This document shows positions 11,336 to 21,599 of a DNA stretch of 64,000 nt, one piece after another. This DNA is from Gonocerus acuteangulatus (taxonomy: Eukaryota > Arthropoda > Insecta > Hemiptera > Coreidae). The translations under genes were made by a program, and so were the position numbers. The stretch spans positions 96,472,022 through 96,536,021 of the forward strand of contig OX328132.1 of assembly GCA_946811695.1 (NCBI GenBank), given 5' to 3'. The notes beneath the pieces were generated by a model. The model saw only the letters and a program-made list of their open reading frames with translations, had not been told where the DNA came from and did no database searches. Position 1 is the first letter of the stretch; each line of letters opens with the position of its first letter.

Positions 11336-12632
11336 GGGTGTCCCGTAAATGTCTAGTCATATTGTGAGGGGTGATAGAGGACCCTTGGGGGAACAAAAAA
11401 TGTTCTATAACGATTTCCCGAATTCTCAACCATAATGGTGAAATCTTCGTTCTATTGTTTTTTCAAGACAAACGTGGTTTTTAGAAAAATAATCGTTGTA
11501 GCTCCGTCCCAGGTGATTCTACTAGAAAGGGAGTGAAACCAATCAAAAGCTGAGTAAATTTACTATAAGACTAGTTGGAAGTAAACGTATAAATGATTGA
11601 ATGTAAGTATGTATATCTTACCAAAAGAAAGCTATTCTAAATTTCCTGACATTTTCTTGATATTTCTTTCCAGCGTTACTCCTCAATGGGCAGAATTAGA
11701 GATTTCCGGGTTTCAGAAAAACTTCCTCATTTAATTATCTTTCCATTCATGTATCACAACCCTGTATCACACTGTATTGAAGTATTTGAACGGTTTTAAA
11801 ACAAAAGTTTAAAAAAAAACATGGATCTGTGAAAAGAAAATTACTTCCACGAACACAAAAAAAAATGCCTGAAACAGTAAATAAAAACAAATTTATTTTG
11901 ATTTTATTAATTAAGGTACCTAATACTGGGTCCAGGAGGCGGCCATTAAGTAACCCCAACTATACATTAACCTCAAAAATTATTATTTTTACCTAGATCA
12001 CGCACGCATTTGAACACACTTTTACAGGTATTTATATTTAGAAAATAAATGCTTTACCTTGAATTGATACTGATTGCTACGCTTATGAAACTCACAGGGA
12101 TTCTCGTGAGCCCATACGTTTTTGTTGTGGTAATTAAAAATTCTATCCCTCATAAATAAGATGTACATAGTCCAGTAAAAATATTTTCAAATGCTAGGTA
12201 AAAATAATAATTTTGAGGTTAATATATAGTTGGGGATCCTTAATGGCCGCCTCCTGGTCCCAGTATTAGGTTCCTGGATTAATAAATTCAAAATAAATGT
12301 GTATTTTATTTATTTACTGTTTTAGAATTTACAATATCTTTCTTTTGGTAAGATATACATACTTACATTCAATCATTTTTACGTTTACTCCCAACTAGTC
12401 TTATAGTAAATTTACTCAGCTTTCGATTGGTTTCACTCCCTTTCTAGTAGTACCACCTGGGACGGAGCTACAAGGATTATTTTTCCAAAAACCACGTTTG
12501 TCTCGAAAAAACAATAAAACGACGATTTCTCCCTTATAGGTGAGAATTCGGGAAATCATTATAGAACATTTTTTGTTCCCCCAAGGGTCCTCTATCACCC
12601 CTCACAATATGACTAGACATTTACGGGACACC

Positions 12633-12635
<3 letters not shown>
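11336..12635. mobile_element. Foldback MITE inserted in (TA)n
   Basis: The ends are GGGTGTCCCGTAAATGTCTA on the left and its near-perfect reverse complement on the right (finishing ...CACCCTG). Outer arms of about 300 bp (11336-11640 and 12330-12635) and inner arms (about 11868-11996 and 12187-12310) pair as one long inverted repeat; the left arm has about 230 bp extra (11638-11868). TA repeats flank both ends, as expected for a TA-target element. No transposase frame remains. Confidence 0.8.
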
Positions 12636-12663
<28 letters not shown>

Positions 12664-12666
<3 letters not shown>

Positions 12667-13455
12667 GGTGTTCAAAACTCGATTGACACCCCCCTTTTTT
12701 CCACAATTTTTGATATTTAAAAGCGAAACTTGGTGGGTATTAACGTGGTCGAATGTACATTCATTGGACCCAATGGAAGGGGGTTATTTTTATGACGGAT
12801 TATTGTAGAGAATAGAATTTTAGGTCGATTTTATATCGGTCATTTTTTCGCTAACGCGCACCAATGAGTAACAAATTGCCAAAAACCGTTAAAACCCTTG
12901 TTTTTTGTCACTTTTCTGCCAATAACGCAGAAAGTATGTCCGTAATGGAAAAAGTAATTGGTATAAACGTTGCAGAGGATTAAATTTTCTTTCCAAAAAG
13001 TACCTTTAAATGCCTAAAACGTAAATAGGAATGGGGCAAAACACACTTTTGTTTTTGAAGTTTTCAGAAACGTTTATGATCAACGTGGTCTAAGCTTCCG
13101 TAAAACTTAATAAACGTTTTCTAAACTTTTTGCTCCACCTAAAAATCAAATTCAATTAATTTATAAAGGCATTAAAATAATAAATTTAAAGCAATAGAAC
13201 TCACCTAATGATTAGAATTTCGTAGCAATTATTTTTGTGTTGGACGATTTATTTATTTTTTACGGCGTCTTGACATCTAGGCCATTAGTGCCGACATCCA
13301 GGGTGCAGCGAGGAATTTCCTAAATAATAAAAGTTGAGGGGTCGTGCATTGGGTCCAATGAATGTACATTCGACCACGTTAAGACCCACCAAGTTTCACT
13401 TTTAAATATCAAAAATTGTGGAAAAAAGGGGGGTGTCAATCGAGTTTTGAACACC

Positions 13456-13458
<3 letters not shown>
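12664..13458. mobile_element. TIR element (795 bp) with ~112-bp TIRs and TA target
   Basis: The left end CAGGGTGTTCAAAACTCG and its exact inverse at 13441-13458 begin TIRs of about 112 bp (12664-12775 and 13346-13458) that differ at only a few positions. Both ends are flanked by TA within (TA)n tracts. The 570-bp interior has no intact ORF and carries a nested SINE-1 fragment. Class: Tc1/mariner-like MITE, inferred from ends and target. Confidence 0.85.
13256..13319 (-). mobile_element. SINE-1 3' fragment
   Basis: Minus strand GGAAATTCCTCGCTGCACCC ... GGATGTCGGCAC ... ATGTCAAGACGCCGT with a short A-tail matches the last third of SINE-1. The tRNA-like head is missing. Confidence 0.75.
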
Positions 13459-13517
<59 letters not shown>

Positions 13518-13600
13518 TTGAACCACCATTATTTTCGGTCTCTAGGGGATCTGAAACGCAAAATTTTCTAGTTGGCACATCATCATATCACCTGTGTGAC
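13459..13600 (+). repeat. (TA)n tract and family-A 3' block
   Basis: The TA tract 13459-13514 is followed by AAATTTGAACCACCATTATT and TTTTCGGTCTCTAGGGGATC, the family-A 3' block. Together with 11295-12663 this shows a chain of elements inserted end to end in TA repeats. Confidence 0.75.
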
Positions 13601-14035
13601 TAGGTGTCGTCAGTGTGTTTTGCAAGGAAGCCTTTTGTAAAAACGTTCATAATTTTCGATCTATTTGTTCTGTAATTAACTTTTATGCAAGAATTAATAT
13701 CAAGAATAATTTTCATTTAATTTTGATGATATCACAAAAAAAACACAAATTACTCTTATTTATTTGCTGTTTTTTTTATTCTAGAATTTCAATTACATTA
13801 TGACATTGAGAGATAATCTCCGTTTTGAGTATTCCTTTGGAAATTTGATGAAATAAAAAACTTTTGTTTGATTCGGCAGTCTGGAGGATTTATTTTCGAA
13901 GAGTAGTGATTTTCGAAACGTTGTCTCTAACCAGAAGTTTATATTATTATTGTTTGAATTGATACTACGGTTTGAATGAGATAATTGTGGGCATTTAATG
14001 TACATTAGCCTTTAAGAACATTTATGGGCCTTTAT
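13601..14035. other. Interior of the 11-kb element, unassigned
   Basis: A polypyrimidine tract with TTCTAG (about 13770-13785) precedes an ATG (13799) opening an 18-codon frame MTLRDNLRFEYSFGNLMK that ends in TAA. This could be the relic of a second exon of the element's own gene, but nothing longer supports it. Confidence 0.25.
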
Positions 14036-14640
14036 TTCTTTTTTTTATTTATTTAATTTATAGAGTTCTGCAACAGAGGCGAAAAACTCTTTAAATGTCA
14101 GTCGTCAACTTCAAATGTGATATATATTTATATAAGAACATATGAAGAAATAAACTTGAAAAAGAAAGAAGAAAAAAACAAACAAAAAAAAAAAAATAAA
14201 AATAATCAAAAGAGACAAAATTTAGTAAATTAAATTTTTGTGTATAATAAAGAGTTTTTTAAATGTTTGAGTAATGCATTGATGTGTGGGCTACCTTCTG
14301 TCAGTATTTCGTGTAAGTCGTAAGGTATGGTCAGGTTATTGCGTTGTCTGGAGTTGGTAAGTATATGTTTAACGGTCAGAGTCTCGTTACAATATCTAAA
14401 AGTTGGTCTGTTCTTTCTGTCCAGTCAGAAGGAATGGGTAAGTAAGGTATGGTCAGGTTATTGCGCTGTCTGCAGTTGGTAAGTATATGGTTAACGGTCA
14501 GAGTCTCGTTACAATATCTACAAGTTGGTCTGTCCTTTCTGTCTAGTAGGTAGGAGTGGGTAAGTAAGGTGTGTCCACTACGAAGCCTGGATAGGATGAC
14601 TTCGTCCCGGCGGGACAACTCCCAACCGACTCACAGGAAC
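14036..14640 (-). mobile_element. 3' end of a non-LTR retrotransposon (LINE)
   Basis: On the minus strand a LINE C-terminal coding remnant (14230-14640) is followed by an untranslated region with an A/T-rich simple tail (TTAAATAAATAAAAAAAAG, about 14040-14062). It is 5'-truncated, as is usual for LINE insertions, and lies against the 5' end of a family-A copy. Confidence 0.7.
14376..14618 (-). pseudogene. LINE ORF2 C-terminal (RNase H tail / zinc-knuckle) fragment
   Basis: The 80-residue frame contains SRRDEVILSRLRSGHTLLTH and then CRYCNETLTVNHILTNC, the C-x2-C ... H-x4-C pattern found after the RNase H domain of Jockey/CR1/I-type LINE proteins. Function in the intact protein is RNA binding and degradation during target-primed reverse transcription. 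An imperfect tandem duplication of about 120 bp (about 14317-14440 and 14441-14560) repeats the NHILTNCRQRNNLTIPY segment, so this copy is dead. The exact clade is not resolvable. Confidence 0.75.
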
Positions 14641-15421
14641 TGCGTCATCTTAGCGCGGTTACGTACATCTTGAAGAAATGGAATAGATTAGCATCACAAA
14701 TCACAGGAAACTGACAGCCACTGCCATCATGATTACCACAGCCACTCCAAACTTATTACCAACACCTTTCACCGTTTGTTAGCTTATTTTACTTCAATAC
14801 TAATTTTACTGATAAATGCAATTTAAAACTAGAAATAACCAATTAAAAAGTGAGATAAAGAAAGAGAAAAACCATTTCAAAACAACAAAACAAACACTTT
14901 TTAAGTTTTAAGCGCTTATATCTCTCATTGACGTTGTCCCATCGAATATTGCTTCAGAACATTTTTTGTAGAGAATTTAGTAAGCATTCGAATGGTCACT
15001 TTCCACTTACCACGATTTCCCAACCGGTATCGAGATATTCTTCATCTTAGTTGGGATTAATTTCCAAGATGTAGAAAATATTTCAATTGAATCCCGCGAT
15101 TCTAAGTACTCACAAAAAAATAATGACCTACAAAAACATTGATTCCACTTTTCTCAGAAACGGTTACAGATATCGCATTAAAAATGGGTTCATTCGTTCT
15201 CTTATGTTAACAAACCTATAAAACAAGTACCTGCAAGCATGTAAACTCAAAAACGTAAGCGTTACGATTTTTTTTGCGCGAATTTCGCCCCAAACACTAT
15301 CTTCAAGTGGGCGGATTCTGCTGGTTAACGAACTTGACCTTTCAAATTAGAAGACAGATTTTTGTGCCAAATTTCATCAAAATCGGACCATTTTTGAGCC
15401 GTCAGGAGCGCGAACAGACAA

Positions 15422-15498
<77 letters not shown>

Positions 15499-15642
15499 TA
15501 TACAAATTTTAGCCACCTATATTTTCGGGATCTATAAGGTCTGAAACGTGAAAGTTTCTAGTCGGCACTTCCGGATTGCGTCATGAGGTCAACCTCATAA
15601 GCGGGTTCTCCCTATGGAGATAGGGAGTAACCGCGCTAAAAA
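14621..15642 (+). mobile_element. Family-A repeat, full length (~1.02 kb)
   Basis: It runs from CCGACTCACAGGAACTGCGT and TTAGCGCGGTT at the 5' end, through all internal blocks, the phrase GCGAACAGACAAGC, the (TA)n core 15424-15502 and the 3' block, to the hairpin GGTTCTCCC/GGGAGTAACC and final GCGCTAAAA. TTAGCGCGGTT near the 5' end and AACCGCGCTAA at the 3' end are inverted copies. No ORF. A DINE-1/Helentron-like non-autonomous element is the best structural analogy (inference). Confidence 0.8.
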
Positions 15643-16251
15643 GAGTATTTTATAAAGGGAGCCTGCTAGAATTGTTGTTACCAGGTATGTAAACATAACA
15701 TCACGTGGACAAGTTAAGAGAGTTAAGAATGAGGGAGGAAGCGGTGAATTTCCTGTAGCTACTAGGTACTGTCAGATTCCTGTGAAGGCTGATTCTTATA
15801 ATCTCCCGTTCTCCGGTATGCCATTGCGTCGGTGTTTTAATTTTTCTCAAAATACCAAAACATAATATTAACCTTTAAGTAGAGATGTGGGGAGTTTTCA
15901 TCACCCCATGACTTAATTAGCACTATATTTTGAATTTAAAAATTTACAATCCATTTCATCGCTTTGGTACCTTCATAAATAGTAGTTCTGTTCACATTGA
16001 GGTTGCATTCGCATAAAAAAAACATTATTTGTTTATTTTCTGGGCCTTTTACTGGCTTAGGGTGTTCACAACACCCTACTTACGTAACAAAAATTTAAAA
16101 TATAATGTCTTCTTTCGACCGCCGTTTGACATTTTATATGAAGAGAATCAAGAAATAATGAAGAGGCGTTTTAAGTAAATGTGTGAAAATGATGGAGAAG
16201 ATGAGTCTATTGATTCGGACGATGAGGAAAGAGATAGGTATTTTTGAAAAA
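15643..16251 (+). other. Unassigned interior sequence with an acidic ORF remnant
   Basis: Most of this stretch is unrecognised. At 16083-16249 one frame reads DILYEENQEIMKRRFK, a stop, then MCENDGEDESIDSDDEERD before another stop. Acidic N-termini like this occur in piggyBac-type and other transposases, but the match is too short to assign. Confidence 0.3.
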
Positions 16252-17328
16252 TCTACTATATATTTGTCAAATACCACTCACTCACTCACTCACTTACTGA
16301 CCTATCATCCCCTAGCCCAAACCACACGACAGAAAATTTTGAAATTTTGCATGGACACTCCCTATAGAACGTAGGCGCTCGCTAAGAAAGGATTTTTTGA
16401 TATTTGAATTTTTAAGTATTTTTAGAGGGGTTTAAAGTCTTAGATGTTTAGAACATGCAAGCCTAGGCAGCAAGCGTTGCTAGGACGATAACAGAACAGC
16501 TGTTACTATACTGTATCTATTTCATAGTATTATTTTTATGTTTATGTTAGCAAGAAGTACTAACAACACAAGCTACCTTAGAAGTGGTCCCATGTTTGCT
16601 TAATATGCAGCAGTCAAATGCCAGACTTACACAGTCAAAAAAAAAAAAAAAATTATATAGATAATTCTATATTTGCTATGATAAGCACCTATTATTTTAG
16701 TGTTCTCCATCCATAGAGCGGAAAACAAAAATATATTTGGTCATTAATGTCTTTCATTCTCGTAGGAGTTATAATGCGGTTCAAGGGAATAGCCAAAATT
16801 ACAAGTATAACAATCAAACATATCGTTTAGTTGAGCTGGTGGTGACAATGTGTAGCTAAATTAATATTTTAGTAGATAGTTTAATAATAAATATTTGTTT
16901 CCAGTTTATTTCTCCGTATCTTATTGATTACAGGTGAAGACAAGAAAACAACCAAGATGGACCTGGGCTGAATGATATATTTTGAAGCCCTAAATAAATA
17001 AATAAAAAATAAAAAATAAAAAGTATTATTTTTAATTGAGGTTAATTTCAACTATCATGGCAGACCTTGAATTACTAAAACTGAGAAATAAAATGTGAAT
17101 TTTTCCCTCAAAGAGTTTCCGCCCTTGACACAAAAATTAGAAATTTTGCACGGGCCATCCGTTTAGAGTGTAAACACTCGCTAAGAAAGGTTTTTTATTT
17201 TTATATTCAAACGTTTAAGTACTATTAGGGAGGTTTGAATTATTAAGAAGAAAATGGTTCGATTTTGATAACATTTGGTACAAAAATCTATCTTCTTATT
17301 TAAAAGTTTATGTTCATTAACCACCAAT
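16252..17328 (+). mobile_element. Helitron-like element, 5' part (family B), truncated
   Basis: It starts A|TCTACTATATATTTGTCAA followed by CACTCACTCACTCACT and a block ending TTTTGAAATTTTGCATGG. The same order occurs at 47640-48180 in a copy with a classical Helitron 3' end. Here the element is interrupted by a retroposon (16539-17021) and cut by the right satellite array. The TC start and A|T insertion context fit Helitrons; no Rep/helicase is present. Confidence 0.6.
16539..17021 (+). mobile_element. Retroposed insertion with 13-bp TSD
   Basis: A 483-bp segment ending in (AAAT)n/(AAAAAT)n is flanked by AGTATTATTTTTA on both sides (16526-16538 and 17022-17034). The paralogous family-B copy at about 47895-47915 shows the empty site, TTTCATAATATTATTTTTAA. 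This is a 5'-truncated LINE or a LINE-mobilised RNA; the body is not recognised. Confidence 0.8.
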
Positions 17329-18915
17329 CACGAATTTGTGCTGGCGTAATATTACGCTAGCACAGCCACGTTTTCTCGGAAACGGCTGGAGCGACAAATT
17401 CGTGACTGGTGTCATTCTAGAGCAACAAATTAGCAACAAATTCTGGTACCAATCTGAATTTCGTCAGACAATTAGATCAAAAGTTACGGGGGTGGCTGTG
17501 CTGGCGTAATATTACGGTAGCACAGCCACGTTTTCTCGGCAACGGCTGGAGCGACAAATTCGTGATTGGTGTCATTCTAGAGCAACAAATTAGCAACAAA
17601 TTCTCGTACCAATCTCAATTTCGTCAGACAATTAGATCAAAAGTTACAAGGGTGGCTGTGCTGGCGTAATATTACGGTAGCACAGCCACGTTTTCTCGGA
17701 AACGGCTGGAGCGACAAATTCGTGATTGGTGTCATTCTAGAGCAACAAATTAGCAACAAATTCTCGTACCAATCTCAATTTCGTCGGACAATTAGATCAA
17801 AAGTTACAAGGGTGGCTGTGCTGGCGTAATATTACGGTAGCACAGCCACGTTTTCTCGGAAACGGCTGGAGCGACAAATTCGTGATTGGTGTCATTCTAG
17901 AGCAACAAATTAGCAACAAATTCTCGTACCAATCTGAATTTCGTCAGACAATTAGATCAAAAGTTACAAGGGTGGCTGTGCTGGCGTAATATTACGGTAG
18001 CACAGCCACGTTTTCTCGGAAACGGCTGGAGCGACAAATTCGTGATTGGTGTCATTTTAGAGCAACAAATTAGCAACAAATTCTCGTACCAATCTGAATT
18101 TCGTCAGACAATTAGATCAAAAGTTACAAGGGTGGCTGTGCTGGCGTAATATTACGGTAGCACAGCCACGTTTTCTCGGAAACGGCAGGAGCGACAAATT
18201 CGTGATTGGTGTCATTCTAGAGCAACAAATTAGCAACAAATTCTCGTACCAATCTGAATTTCGTCAGACAATTAGATCAAAAGTTACGGGGGTGGCTGTG
18301 CTGGCGTGATATTACGCTAGCACAGCCACGTTTTCTCGGAAACGGCTGGAGCGACAAATTCGTGATTGGTGTCATTCTAGAGCAACAAATTCTCGTACCA
18401 ATCTGAATTTCGTCAGACAATTAGATCAAATGTTACAAGGGTGGCTGTGCTGGCGTAATATTACGGTAGCACAGCCACGTTTTCTCGGAAACGGCTGGAG
18501 CGACAAATTCGTGGTTGGTGTCATTCTAGAGCAACAAATTAGCAACAAATTCTGGTACCAATCTAAATTTCGTCAGACAATTAGATCAAAAGTTACGGGG
18601 GTGGCTGTGCTGGCGTAATATTACGGTAGCACAGCCACGTTTTCTCGGAAACGGCTGGAGCGACAAATTCGTGGTTGGTGTCATTCTAGAGCAACAAATT
18701 AGCAACAAATTCTGGTACCAATCTGAATTTCATCAGACAATTAGATCAAAAGTTACGGGGTTGGCTGTGCTGGCGTAATATTACGCTAGCACAGCCACGT
18801 TTCCTCAGAAACGGCCGGAGCAACAAATTTGAAAATAGTGTAACAAATTAGCAACAAATTACTTAGTATGTTAGAAGTTGGGGTTGCAATGTTGCTGTTC
18901 CAGCGTAATAGGGCT
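17329..18915 (-). repeat. Right inverted arm: satellite array 2 (10 hairpin units)
   Basis: The same 160-bp unit lies in inverse orientation to array 1. Apex motifs are at about 17347, 17507, 17667, 17827, 17987, 18147, 18307 (TGATATTAC variant), 18456, 18616 and 18776; one spacing is 149 bp. The outer end (18820-18915) is the inverse of 7950-8052. The first unit at 17329 is truncated after the hairpin. Confidence 0.95.
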
Positions 18916-18924
18916 ACAGAACTG

Positions 18925-19206
18925 TCGTATCTGAAAGATAACTTGCCTAGGAATGACAATGACCTTTACTTTATAAAAACGGAAACTATATTGACATCTG
19001 GCACTCCTCCAGCTTGGAAGATGGCTGGGGAAACAACCCCTCTCCTTACGGATGGATGTGCTGCCAGTTAAACAAATATATCAAGGGTACAATGTTGGCA
19101 ATCGAGTATTGAGGAAGTACAATCTGCTGCAATAGATTTAAAAAATCGTTTTAAGTTAGAGAGCACTTGGAAATATGTTTTCTATGTTGTCTCCAATGCA
19201 AACCGT
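18925..19206. other. Spacer between the 11-kb element and the 42-bp satellite
   Basis: No gene is recognised. A short frame entering from the element (KDNLPRNDNDLYF...) ends at 19071 and is not assigned. Confidence 0.35.
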
Positions 19207-20690
19207 GTGTAGGAATGATACTTGTCTGTGCTGTTTGATGCACACCGAGTGTAGGAATAATACTTGTCTGTACTATTTGATGCAAACCAAGTGTAGGAAT
19301 AATACTTGTCTGTGCTGTTTGATGCACACCGAGTGTAGGAATAATACTTGTCTGTACTATTTGATGCAAACCGAGTGTAGGAATGATACTTGTCTGTGCT
19401 GTTTGATGCACACCGAGTGTAGGAATTATACTTGTCTGTGCTGTTTGATGCACACCGAGTGTAGGAATAATACTTGTCTGTACTATTTGATGCAAACCGA
19501 GTGTAGGAATGGTACTTGTCTGTGCTGTTTGATGCAAACCGAGTGTAGGAATGGTACTTGTCTGTGCTGTTTGATGCACACCGAGTGTAAGATTAATACT
19601 TGTCTGTACTATTTGATGCAAACCGAGTGTAGGAATAATACTTGTCTGTACTATTTGATGCAAACCGAGTGTAGGAATGGTACTTGTCTGTGCTGTTTGA
19701 TGCACACCGAGTGTAAGATTAATACTTGTCTGTACTATTTGATGCAAACCGAGTGTAGGAATAATACTTGTCTGTACTATTTGATGCAAATCGAGTGTAG
19801 GAATGATACTTGTCTGTGCTGTTTGATGCACACCGAGTGTAGGAATAATACTTGTCTGTGCTGTTTGATACACACCGAGTGTAGGAATAATACTTGTCTG
19901 TACTATTTGATGCAAACCGAGTGTAGGAATGATACTTGTCTGTGCTGTTTGATGCACACCGAGTGTAGGAATAATACTTGTCTGTACTATTTGATGCACA
20001 CCGAGTGTAGGAATAATACTTGTCTGTACTATTTGATGCCAACCGAGGGTAGGAATGATACTTGTCTGTGCTGTTTGATGCACACCGAGTGTAGGAATAA
20101 TACTTGTCTGTACTATTTGATGCAAACCGAGGGTAGGAATGATACTTGTCTGTGCTGTTTGATGCACACCGAGTGTAGGAATAATACTTGTCTGTACTAT
20201 TTGATGCAAACCGAGTGTAGGAATAATACTTGTCTGTACTATTTGATGCAAATCGAGTGTAGGAATGATACTTGTCTGTGCTGTTTGATGCACACCGAGT
20301 GTAGGAATAATACTTGTCTGTACTATTTGATGCAAACCGAGTGTAAGATTAATACTTGTCTGTGCTGTTTGATGCACACCGAGTTTAGGAATAATACTTG
20401 TCTGTACTATTTGATGCAAACCGAGTGTAGGAATGATACTTGTCTGTGCTGTTTGATGCACACCGAGTGTAGCAATAATACTTGTCTGTACTATTTGAGG
20501 CAAACCGAGTGTAGGAATAATACTTGTCTGTGCTGTTTGATGCACACCGAGTGTAGGAATAATACTTGTCTGTACTATTTGATGCAAACCGAGTGTAGGA
20601 ATAATACTTGTCTGTGCTGTTTGATGCACACCGAGTGCAGGACTATTACTCTTTTATTCTATCGTGTGTAGGACTATTTAGCCGGTCTTG
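19207..20690. repeat. 42-bp tandem satellite (~34 copies) with an 84-bp dimer pattern
   Basis: The unit GTGTAGGAATRATACTTGTC plus TGTRCTRTTTGATGCAMACC and GA repeats every 42 bp. Two variants, a CTGTGCTGTTTGATGCACACC type and a CTGTACTATTTGATGCAAACC type, mostly alternate, with occasional doublets. Because 42 is divisible by 3, frames of nearly 500 codons stay open on both strands: plus strand 19175-20671 with a CRNNTCLYYLMQTE heptad-pair repeat, minus strand 19151-20629 with HQIVQTSIIPTLG. The last units (20640-20750) decay. No signal peptide, splice site or promoter supports a gene. Confidence 0.92.
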
Positions 20691-20928
20691 TGTAGGAATC
20701 CTATATGCTCTTCCAAGCAAACCATGTGTAAGCATATTACTACAATTTTCTCTACAATGTACACCTTGGATTGAGATATATCAGAATAATTACATAGTTC
20801 CATCAAATAGGGAGGGGGTGTTTCAATTAGAAATTTTTTACCTAGCTGATTATCCGTGATTTTAAATATAATAAATAAATTATTGCACGTTTTTTCCCCC
20901 TTTGAATGCTGAATAATCTACACTGGTA
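20691..20928. other. Decayed satellite edge and spacer
   Basis: Diverged satellite-like words (GTGTAGGA, GTGTAAGC) fade out by about 20750. The rest is unassigned. Confidence 0.4.
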
Positions 20929-21413
20929 GAGTCAATTGGGATAACTTTGTACCGCAAATTATCATTAAACTACCGCTACAAAGGCAATTATAATGTTATA
21001 TTTTACAAGTTAAGTTTAAAAGATTCACTATTAGTCTAAATATATTTCTTGTGGCATTAAATAATGTAACAATTAATATAAATTAGGGAAAACTACAATT
21101 TAAAGGTGGTGCAGAGTTACCATTTATTTAAAACCATTACATCTTTTGTCTGAAATGATTCGGGAAACTTTAGACCATTTAAACATCACAATAAATCATG
21201 TAATCATAATAATTGATCAATACACTATTTAGTCAGCTATTAGGATTGTTATTTTGAGAAGAACAAAGCTTGGCGACATCCTTATTTAAGCAAAGAGATT
21301 TAACTTATATTAAATTCCATCTCAATGTTATTTCGAGCAATATATATATATATATAGTTAGTGCCTCAGGCACAACATTACCCAAAACGTCACAAAGTTA
21401 TCCCAGTTGACTG
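20929..21413. mobile_element. Short TIR element with TA duplication (mariner/pogo-like MITE)
   Basis: Left GAGTCAATTGGGATAACTTT and right AAAGTTATCCCAGTTGACTG are inverted copies (about 22 bp, 2-3 mismatches), each bordered by TA (20927-20928 and 21414-21415). The 485-bp interior has no ORF. TIR style and TA target point to the Tc1/mariner/pogo group. Confidence 0.75.
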
Positions 21414-21599
21414 TAGAGCATAAATTGTACTTTCACTCTTGCCTGTAAGATTTGAAAATAGTTCTGATGGACTTAGGATATAACACATTACCTGTAATAC
21501 CGATTCTGGTTATTTCAGAAACCATATGATGTTAATTGTTTGCAATTATTTAGTAAGGCAACGTTCAATAAATTGTTCCTTGACCGTTAGGATTGCGAG

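Larger units (their letters stand above)
7950..18915. mobile_element. ~11-kb foldback-type element with satellite-containing inverted arms
   Basis: Both ends read inward as AGC(T/C)CTATTACGCTGG followed by about 100 bp of near-identical sequence, and each end then enters a tandem array of the same 160-bp unit in opposite orientation (left arm about 2.8 kb, right arm about 1.6 kb). A perfect 9-bp direct repeat ACAGAACTG abuts both ends (7941-7949 and 18916-18924). Long TIRs built of tandem repeats plus a 9-bp TSD are the hallmarks of Drosophila Foldback elements; 9-bp TSDs also fit Mutator-like elements. The 6.5-kb interior (10791-17328) has no intact transposase and is filled with nested insertions. 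Superfamily assignment is inference. Confidence 0.85.

Noticed and set aside
15325..15537. Tyr-Ile repeat proteins here and at all other TA tracts (for example 2145-2725, 13320-13529, 36000-36200, 50000-50270, 58058-58306).
   Set aside because: Direct translation of (TA)n microsatellites; frames on both strands are open for the same reason.
8053..18820. Integrated geminivirus or other CRESS-DNA virus, because of TAATATTAC hairpins.
   Set aside because: No Rep or capsid coding sequence, and the hairpin unit is confined to the inverted arms of a transposon with a 9-bp TSD. Only the motif is shared.
19175..20671. A 498-codon cysteine-rich repeat protein gene.
   Set aside because: The frame is an automatic result of a 42-bp tandem unit, the antisense frame is equally open, and no promoter, splice or signal features support it.
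19207..20690. CRISPR-like array (regular short repeats).
   Set aside because: Units are contiguous with no spacers, and the sequence is eukaryotic.
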